A stretch of DNA of 7,744 nucleotides from Burkholderiales bacterium. GTDB lineage: Bacteria; Pseudomonadota; Gammaproteobacteria; Burkholderiales; SG8-39. This document shows, in pieces, positions 1-7,744 of the stretch. Made by a program: the position numbers and the translations under genes. How positions within the stretch are numbered: the stretch's first letter is position 1; each line of letters opens with the position of its first letter. The notes beneath the pieces are model-generated. The model was not told where the DNA came from, searched no databases, and worked only from the letters and a program-made list of their open reading frames with translations. The stretch spans positions 1 through 7,744 of the forward strand of contig JAQSVY010000149.1 in the NCBI GenBank assembly GCA_029266935.1, given 5' to 3'.

Positions 1-891
1 GCTCTTGACTTCTTCGACAACCGCGTCGATCAATCTTCGAGCGATCGAGATTTTGCTTGGAAGTTTAGGTAATTGCAATACTTCGAACCAATTTGCCGCC
101 TCGATTTCTCCGGCCTGCGGCGTGAGCTCGCCGCTCTTCCACTCGCACACGAACGCGATCATCAGCGAGTGCGGGAACGGCCACGGCTGGCTCGCGAAGT
201 AGCGCGTGTTGCTTATCTGCACGCCGACTTCCTCGGCGACCTCGCGCTCCAGGCACTGCTCGAGGGACTCGCCGGGCTCGACGAAGCCGGCGAGCGCGCT
301 GTACATGCCCGGGGGAAAGTGCGGGCTGCGCGCCAGCAGAATCTGATTTTGCTTCTTGATCAGCGCCATTACCGCGGGGGCGACCCGCGGATAGGCGGAG
401 AGCCTGCAGGCGGGGCAGACGCGCACCCGCTCCTCCCGCTTCGCCTGCGTAGGCGTGCCGCAGCGCCCGCAGAACTGGTGGTTGCGGTCCCAGTCGAGCA
501 GCTGCAGCGCCCGGCCGGCGAGCGCGAAGTGCGCATCGTCGAGCACCGAGAAGAGCGCGCGGAGGCTCTGCCAGGATAGTCCGCTCGGCGCTTCTGCCTC
601 GGGGGCAAGCTCTGCCATCCAGCAGTCGACGCCCTGTAGACGCCCTAGATATAGCGTTCGGACTGCAGCGCCCCCCAACCAATTGTGGTTTTTTTGCAAC
701 GGCAGTCGGGCCCAGGCAGGCCGGGCGCGCACTCGCAAATCGTCCGACGGGCGCTCAAGCGGGCCCATTTCGACGGCGAGCTGGTCGCCGCGAAAGACGA
801 ACCAGTGGCCCGCCTCTCTCCCCGCCTCGGGGGAGTCGCAGGAGACGCAGTGTTCGAAATCGACCGGGCTGCTGAACGGGAGCAGGAGCAT
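1..891 (-). CDS. nudC: NADH pyrophosphatase NudC (Nudix hydrolase), 3' end cut by window edge
   Basis: Reading the minus strand from the ATG at 891-889 gives 297 codons without a stop to the window edge. NudC enzymes hydrolyse NADH to NMNH and AMP and also remove NAD caps from RNA 5' ends. A perfect Nudix box lies at residues 202-224 (G202, E208, R216-E217, E220-E221, G223). A zinc ribbon is formed by Cys141, Cys144, Cys159 and Cys162. The NudC-specific SQPWPFPHS motif after the Nudix box is at 234-242; it separates this subfamily from other Nudix proteins. The N-terminal segment (WFVFRGDQL) matches the NudC N-terminal domain, supporting the early start. E. coli NudC is 257 residues, so this is nearly complete and slightly longer. 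It is divergent to transketolase with 27 bp between starts, and no Shine-Dalgarno sequence is evident. Family assignment is firm; the exact start is less so. Confidence 0.95.
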   Translation of the reverse strand, partial: MLLLPFSSPVDFEHCVSCDSPEAGREAGHWFVFRGDQLAVEMGPLERPSDDLRVRARPAWARLPLQKNHNWLGGAAVRTLYLGRLQGVDCWMAELAPEAEAPSGLSWQSLRALFSVLDDAHFALAGRALQLLDWDRNHQFCGRCGTPTQAKREERVRVCPACRLSAYPRVAPAVMALIKKQNQILLARSPHFPPGMYSALAGFVEPGESLEQCLEREVAEEVGVQISNTRYFASQPWPFPHSLMIAFVCEWKSGELTPQAGEIEAANWFEVLQLPKLPSKISIARRLIDAVVEEVKS

Positions 892-897
892 GCGCTG

Positions 898-903
898 AGT
901 ATA
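898..903 (-). promoter_or_regulatory. Possible -10 element for nudC
   Basis: On the minus strand positions 903-898 read TATACT, five of six matches to the sigma-70 -10 consensus. A start site about seven bases downstream would fall on or beside the A of the nudC ATG at 891, which implies a leaderless or nearly leaderless transcript. The sequence at the expected -35 distance matches the consensus poorly. The hexamer overlaps the plus-strand -10 candidate at 900-905. This is pattern matching only. Confidence 0.35.
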
Positions 904-905
904 AT
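900..905 (+). promoter_or_regulatory. Possible -10 element for the tkt operon
   Basis: Positions 900-905 read TATAAT, a perfect sigma-70 -10 hexamer in an otherwise GC-rich region. A TG pair lies at 896-897, one base too far upstream for a standard extended -10. The expected -35 position (about 876-883, inside nudC) matches the consensus poorly. Initiation near 912 would leave only about seven untranslated bases before the tkt ATG at 919, and no Shine-Dalgarno sequence is visible there. An activator or an additional upstream promoter is possible. Confidence 0.5.
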
Positions 906-918
906 TTGCGCCCTCCCC

Positions 919-3837
<2,919 letters not shown>

Positions 3838-3839
3838 GC

Positions 3840-5078
3840 GTGCGCTTCAAGCGGATGTCGGAGGTCGACCTGCGCGGCAGGCGGGTCTTCATCCGCGCCG
3901 ACCTCAACGTGCCGCAGGACGACTCCGGTGCGATCACCGACGACACGCGCATCCGCGCCTCGGTGCCGGCGATCGAATATGCCTTGAAACAGGGTGCTTC
4001 ACTGGTAATGGTGACCTCTCACCTGGGTCGGCCTAAAGAAGGTCAATTCAATAAAAAAGAATCCCTGGCCCCCATCGCAACGCACCTGGCCGGACTTCTC
4101 AAGATGGAAGTCCCTCTGGTCAGGGACTGGATCAGTATTCCAAGCATCGAGGGCTTGGAAGGCAAGGAGCTGCCCGAGGACAAGAGACGAGAGCTTCTCG
4201 ATTACTTGAAACTTCACCATGGCAGCTCTCGGTTGCTGATGTTGGAGAACTGCAGGTTCAACACGGGCGAGAAGGCCGACGACGACACGCTCGCGCGCAA
4301 GATCGCCGCGCTCTGCGACGTGTATGTGAACGACGCCTTCGGCACCGCGCACCGCGCGGAGGCGACCACGCACGGCGCGGCGAGGTTCGCCAAAGTCGCC
4401 TGCGCCGGCCCGCTGATGGCGGCGGAGCTCGACGCGCTCGGCAAGGCGCTCGCCAGTCCGAAGCGGCCGCTGGTCGCCATCGTCGCCGGCTCGAAGGTCT
4501 CGACCAAGCTCACGGTCCTCGCTGCGCTGGCGAAGAAAGTCGACCAGCTCGTGGTCGGCGGCGGCATCGCCAACACCTTCCTCCTCGCGCAGGGCAAGCC
4601 GATCGGGAAATCGCTCGCCGAGCCGGACCTCGTGGCCGAAGCGAGGAAGATCCTGGCGGCGACCAGGGTGCCGCTGCCATCGGACGTGGTCGTCGCAAAA
4701 GGCTTTGAAGATAAGAGTGCGAAGACAAAATCGGTCGACGACGTTGCCCACGACGAGATGATCCTCGACATCGGGCCCAATTCCCGGACGGAGCTGACCA
4801 AGGTCGTGGCGCAGGCGGGGACGATCGTCTGGAACGGCCCGGTGGGTGTTTTCGAGAAGGCGCCGTTCGCGAAGGGCACCGAGACGCTCGCCCGCGCCAT
4901 TGCCGCGTCGACAGCCTTCTCGCTCGCCGGCGGCGGCGACACGATCGCGGCGATCCACAAGTTCGGCATCGAAGGCGACATCGACTACATCTCGACGGCA
5001 GGCGGCGCATTCCTCGAGTTCCTGGAAGGAAAGACCCTGCCCGCCGTGGCCGCGCTCGAAGCCCGGGCCGATGGTTAG
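3840..5078 (+). CDS. pgk: Phosphoglycerate kinase with an N-domain insertion
   Basis: PGK interconverts 1,3-bisphosphoglycerate plus ADP with 3-phosphoglycerate plus ATP. The product is 412 residues, against 387 in E. coli. Substrate-site landmarks are RADLNVP (Asp21, Asn23), SHLGRP (His61, Arg64), LENCRF (Arg139) and GTAHRAEA. Nucleotide-site landmarks are the AGSKVSTK segment, WNGPVGVFE and GGGDT (364-368). Between Trp97 and Glu136 there are 38 residues where E. coli has 14; the additional 24 or so are charged and helix-like ([13 protein letters not shown]). All catalytic motifs survive, so the enzyme is probably active. The GTG at 3840, two bases after the gap stop, matches the usual N-terminus; an ATG at 3855 (residue 6) is an alternative. 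No strong Shine-Dalgarno is seen before either, which suggests coupling to gap translation. Bases of about 3981-4255 differ in composition from the rest of the gene. Confidence 0.95.
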   Translation: MRFKRMSEVDLRGRRVFIRADLNVPQDDSGAITDDTRIRASVPAIEYALKQGASLVMVTSHLGRPKEGQFNKKESLAPIATHLAGLLKMEVPLVRDWISIPSIEGLEGKELPEDKRRELLDYLKLHHGSSRLLMLENCRFNTGEKADDDTLARKIAALCDVYVNDAFGTAHRAEATTHGAARFAKVACAGPLMAAELDALGKALASPKRPLVAIVAGSKVSTKLTVLAALAKKVDQLVVGGGIANTFLLAQGKPIGKSLAEPDLVAEARKILAATRVPLPSDVVVAKGFEDKSAKTKSVDDVAHDEMILDIGPNSRTELTKVVAQAGTIVWNGPVGVFEKAPFAKGTETLARAIAASTAFSLAGGGDTIAAIHKFGIEGDIDYISTAGGAFLEFLEGKTLPAVAALEARADG

Positions 5079-5478
5079 GCACCTCACCATCGAGACAAGC
5101 GGGCAGGGAATGCGCGAGATCACTCGCGAAGTCGAAAAAATTCTGCAGGGGGAAGGCATCCAGGAGGGGCTGTGCACGCTGTTCTTGCGCCACACCTCAG
5201 CGAGCCTCGTCGTCCAGGAGAATGCCGACCCGACCGCGAGGCACGACCTCGAGCGCTGGCTGAACCGCCTGGTGCCCGAGGGCGACGCGTTCTACAGCCA
5301 CGACGCCGAGGGGCCGGACGACATGCCCTCGCACATCAAGGCCGCTCTCACCGCATCCTCCCTTTCAATACCGATCTCCCAGGGAAAACTCGTGTTGGGT
5401 ACCTGGCAGGGCATCTACCTCTGGGAGCATCGCCGCCGCGGCGCCGCGCGCGAGTTAGTGCTGCATCTCGCCAGGTGA
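5071..5478 (+). CDS. YjbQ/UPF0047 family protein (secondary thiamin-phosphate synthase activity)
   Basis: This 135-residue protein matches the YjbQ family closely in length (E. coli YjbQ is 138) and in motifs: [16 protein letters not shown] (about 46-61), the [12 protein letters not shown] segment and the family signature [12 protein letters not shown] near the C-terminus. His and acidic residues in these motifs form the presumed metal or substrate site. Family members form compact oligomers, and some have a weak thiamin-phosphate synthase activity that can replace ThiE when overproduced; the physiological role is unsettled. The ATG at 5071 overlaps the last 8 bp of pgk and no Shine-Dalgarno is evident, so it is probably translated by coupling. 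It shares the operon with transketolase, a thiamin diphosphate enzyme, which makes a cofactor-related role plausible but unproven. Family membership is certain from the motifs; function is not. Confidence 0.93.
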   Translation: MVRHLTIETSGQGMREITREVEKILQGEGIQEGLCTLFLRHTSASLVVQENADPTARHDLERWLNRLVPEGDAFYSHDAEGPDDMPSHIKAALTASSLSIPISQGKLVLGTWQGIYLWEHRRRGAARELVLHLAR

Positions 5479-6308
5479 AGCTCTCGAGCGCGATCGTCGG
5501 GGAGCAAGCCGGGCCGCTCGAGGCGTCGATCGACGCGCGCTGGCTGATGGCCTACAGCGCCGGGGTCGGCGAGACCGATCCGCGCTATTACGACACCGAG
5601 CGCGGCGTGATGGCGCACCCGCTGTTCCCCGTCTGCTACGAGTGGCCGGTGGCGCAGCCGTTGCGCGCGCTGCCGGCGCTGAAGCCGCTTTTCCCGCAGC
5701 TTTTGCACGCGCAGCACGACCTTCGCATCCATCGCGCGCCCCGGGGCGGCGACCGCCTGCGCACCTGGGCGCGCATCATCGCCGTGACGCAGCGAAAGCC
5801 CGGCGCCTTCGTCGTCTTCCGCTTCGAGGCGCGCGACGCCGCCGGCGAGCCGGTCACGACGACCGACTTCGGCGCCCTCTACCGCGGCGTGAGCGTCGAG
5901 GGCGGCGACCGCGCGCTCGAGGAGGTCGCGGACCCGGCTCCCGCCGAAGCGCGGTTCGTGGAATATTCCAGGATCGATGTTCCGGTCACCGCCGCCCATG
6001 TCTATACCGAGTGCGCGCGCATCTGGAACCCGATCCACACCGACATCGCGTACGCGCGCACGGCGGGGCTGTCGGCCATCATCCTGCACGGCACGGCGAC
6101 GCTGGCCTTGTCGGTATCCAGAGTTTTAAGGCAGTTTGATCTTGATGCCGCCGCAGTGCGCCGCGTGCAGTGCCGTTTCAGCGGCATGGTGGAGATGCCG
6201 TCGCAGCTGAGCGTGCATGCCGACCTGCAGGACAAGACGGCTCGCTTCGAGACCCGCAACGCGGCCGGCGAGACGGTCATCGGCCGCGGTGTGCTTCTGC
6301 TACAGTAG
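5475..6308 (+). CDS. MaoC-like double hotdog acyl-CoA hydratase/dehydratase
   Basis: The 277-residue product has two hotdog halves, the layout of MaoC-like proteins with an N-terminal dehydratase-like domain. The first half (to about residue 145) has a GETDPRYYD motif (about 35-43) and an AHPLFPVCYEWP segment. The second half carries ARIWNPIHTD (about 177-186) and the ILHGTATLA helix. These enzymes normally hydrate enoyl-CoA thioesters or dehydrate 3-hydroxyacyl thioesters. In the classical hydratase motif GDxNPxH the Asp is catalytic with the His; here the G-D pair is Arg-Ile while Asn, Pro and His remain. I recall related proteins with the same IWNPIHT wording, so this may be a subfamily trait. 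The GTG at 5475 overlaps the yjbQ stop (GTGA). It is the only start that places the protein directly after yjbQ and keeps the N-terminal domain. Its substrate is unknown, and no other fatty-acid gene is visible here. Confidence 0.82.
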   Translation: MKLSSAIVGEQAGPLEASIDARWLMAYSAGVGETDPRYYDTERGVMAHPLFPVCYEWPVAQPLRALPALKPLFPQLLHAQHDLRIHRAPRGGDRLRTWARIIAVTQRKPGAFVVFRFEARDAAGEPVTTTDFGALYRGVSVEGGDRALEEVADPAPAEARFVEYSRIDVPVTAAHVYTECARIWNPIHTDIAYARTAGLSAIILHGTATLALSVSRVLRQFDLDAAAVRRVQCRFSGMVEMPSQLSVHADLQDKTARFETRNAAGETVIGRGVLLLQ

Positions 6309-6311
6309 GAG
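6307..6311 (+). promoter_or_regulatory. Ribosome binding site of pyk
   Basis: AGGAG overlaps the stop codon of the MaoC-like gene and lies five bases before the ATG at 6317. It fixes the pyk start. Confidence 0.8.
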
Positions 6312-6316
6312 TCCGC

Positions 6317-7744
6317 ATGTTTCGCAGCACCAAGATCGTCGCCACCCTCGGTCCTGCGTCATCCGAGCCGGCCATCCTCGAGCGCATGATCCGCGCCGGG
6401 GTCGACGTCGTGCGCCTGAACTTTTCGCACGGCAGCTCGCAGGACCACGAGGCGCGCGCCAACCTGGTGAAGAAGCTTGCCGCCAAGACCGGCCGCACGG
6501 TGGCCATCATGTGCGACCTGCAGGGCCCGAAGATCCGCATCGGCAAGTTCAAGGACGGCAAGACCACGCTCGAGAAGGGCACGCGCTTCATCCTCGACGC
6601 GGGCTGCGCGCTCGGCGACGGCGATCGCGTCGGCCTGGACTACAAGGAGCTGCCGCGCGACGTCGAGGCGGGCGCGCTGCTCCTCCTCGACGACGGCAAG
6701 ATCGTGCTCGAGGTCACCGACGTGCGCGGCGAGGAGGTGCACACGATGGTGCGCCATGGCGGCGTGCTCTCGAACAACAAGGGCATCAATCGCCAGGGTG
6801 GTGGCCTCACCGCCCCGGCGCTCACCGCCAAGGACATGGAGGACATCAAGACCGCCGCGAGGATTCAGGCCGACTACCTCGCCGTGTCCTTTCCCAAGAC
6901 CGGCGCCGACATGTACATGGCGAGGGAGCTGATGCGCGCCGCCGGCGGCAAGGCCTTCCTGATCGCCAAAATCGAACGCGCCGAGGCCGTCGGGGCCGCG
7001 GCGCTGCTCGACATCATGCATGGCTCCGACGGCATCATGGTGGCGCGCGGCGACCTCGCCGTGGAGGTGGGCGACGCCTCGGTGCCGGCGCTGCAGAAGA
7101 AGATGATCCGCCTCGCGCGCGAGCAGAACAAGCTGACCATCACCGCGACGCAGATGATGGAGTCGATGATATCGAGCCCGGTGCCCACGCGCGCCGAGGT
7201 GTCCGACGTCGCCAACGCCGTGCTCGACGGCACCGATGCAGTGATGCTCTCGGCCGAAACTGCGAGCGGCCGCTATCCGGTCGAGGTGATCGAGGCGATG
7301 GACCGCATCTGCCTCGAAGCCGAGCAGACGCAGCCGATCAGCCTCGAGCAGGAGTTCCTGAACCGCGTGTTCACGCGCGTCGACCAGTCGATCGCCATGG
7401 CGGCGCTGTTCACCGCCTACCACCTGAAGGTCAAGGCGATCGCTTCGCTCACCGAGTCGGGCTCGACTGCGCTGTGGATGAGCCGGCTCAACTGCGGCGT
7501 GCCGATCTACGCGCTCACCTCGCAGACGGCGACGCGCTACCGCTGCGCGCTGTTTCGCGACGTGTTCCCGCTGATGGTGAAGTACGTCGGCCACGACCGC
7601 GAGGAGCTGCTGCAGGAGGCCGAGCGGGCGCTGGTGCAGCACAAGGTGGTGAAGCAGGGCGACCTGATCGTGCTCACCATCGGCGAGCCGATCGGCAAGA
7701 GCGGCGGCACCAACACCATGAAGATCGTCAAGGTCGGGGAGCAC
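6317..7744 (+). CDS. pyk: Pyruvate kinase, 3' end cut by window edge
   Basis: Pyruvate kinase transfers phosphate from phosphoenolpyruvate to ADP, giving pyruvate and ATP in the last step of glycolysis. The window holds 476 codons with no stop, ending in MKIVKVGEH, which resembles the usual family C-terminus; the stop is probably within a few codons of the edge. Landmarks are STKIVATLGPAS at the N-terminus, RLNFSHG, the GPKIRIG entry to the B domain, the active-site signature IAKIERAEA with Lys218, GIMVARGDLAVE for metal and substrate, and TATQMMESM followed by DAVMLSAETASG. The B domain is present (about 70-165), and the C-terminal domain that binds allosteric effectors in this family is present too. 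It follows the MaoC-like gene by 8 bp and has its own good ribosome binding site. Composition matches the rest of the operon and nothing looks damaged. Confidence 0.96.
   Translation, partial: MFRSTKIVATLGPASSEPAILERMIRAGVDVVRLNFSHGSSQDHEARANLVKKLAAKTGRTVAIMCDLQGPKIRIGKFKDGKTTLEKGTRFILDAGCALGDGDRVGLDYKELPRDVEAGALLLLDDGKIVLEVTDVRGEEVHTMVRHGGVLSNNKGINRQGGGLTAPALTAKDMEDIKTAARIQADYLAVSFPKTGADMYMARELMRAAGGKAFLIAKIERAEAVGAAALLDIMHGSDGIMVARGDLAVEVGDASVPALQKKMIRLAREQNKLTITATQMMESMISSPVPTRAEVSDVANAVLDGTDAVMLSAETASGRYPVEVIEAMDRICLEAEQTQPISLEQEFLNRVFTRVDQSIAMAALFTAYHLKVKAIASLTESGSTALWMSRLNCGVPIYALTSQTATRYRCALFRDVFPLMVKYVGHDREELLQEAERALVQHKVVKQGDLIVLTIGEPIGKSGGTNTMKIVKVGEH

Noticed and set aside
65..682. 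Minus-strand frame of 205 codons within nudC
   Set aside because: It is an alternative frame of the same strand, dominated by Arg and Ala; the true frame contains the Nudix box and zinc ribbon.
685..918. N-terminal extension of transketolase from an ATG at 685
   Set aside because: The additional 78 codons lie opposite the nudC coding sequence and show no transketolase homology; homology begins after 919.
3999..5195. Minus-strand frame of 398 codons opposite pgk
   Set aside because: No recognisable domain, and the plus strand has all Pgk motifs; an antisense shadow.
6108..6150. Short AT-rich run in the maoC-like gene
   Set aside because: Only about 40 bases, frame intact; too short to separate from chance.
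6359..7744. Long open frame on the minus strand opposite pyk (461 codons)
   Set aside because: It is rich in His, Arg, Ala and Leu with no recognisable motif, and mirrors the codons of a convincing pyruvate kinase. Long antisense frames are expected in high-GC genes.

Overview
The window is a high-GC (roughly two-thirds G+C), almost gapless stretch of bacterial chromosome. It carries a divergent nudC-type gene and a rightward run of central carbon genes: transketolase, glyceraldehyde-3-phosphate dehydrogenase, phosphoglycerate kinase, a YjbQ-family protein, a MaoC-like hydratase and pyruvate kinase. The order tkt-gap-pgk-pyk is the usual Betaproteobacteria arrangement (often followed by fba), and the protein sequences read as betaproteobacterial. 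This assignment is inference from gene order and remembered family sequences; no search was run.

Layout. Positions 1-891 (minus strand) hold NADH pyrophosphatase, cut by the left edge close to its natural C-terminus. A 27-bp gap (892-918) separates it from the divergent transketolase start and contains two overlapping -10-like hexamers, one per strand. From 919 to the right edge everything is on the plus strand. The genes overlap or abut: tkt/gap overlap 4 bp, gap/pgk are 2 bp apart, pgk/yjbQ overlap 8 bp, yjbQ/maoC-like overlap 4 bp, and maoC-like/pyk are 8 bp apart. This looks like one translationally coupled transcription unit. No non-coding stretch exceeds 30 bp, and I see no RNA gene, insertion sequence, CRISPR array or terminator.

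How the genes fit together. Transketolase links sugar phosphates of the pentose phosphate or Calvin cycle to glycolysis. Gap and Pgk interconvert glyceraldehyde-3-phosphate and 3-phosphoglycerate, and Pyk makes pyruvate. YjbQ proteins have a reported secondary thiamin-phosphate synthase activity, and transketolase needs thiamin diphosphate, so its place in this operon is suggestive. The MaoC-like protein has no obvious role in sugar metabolism.

Anomalies. (1) gap lacks about 43 conserved codons of its NAD-binding domain and changes frame at the junction near 3102, so as given it cannot encode a working GAPDH. (2) pgk contains a patch of about 270 bp with much lower GC and different codon choice, overlapping a roughly 24-residue insertion in the N-domain. 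Both could be real (deletion, recombination) or products of a mosaic metagenome assembly. I do not see a convincing new multi-gene system; most of the window is core metabolism.
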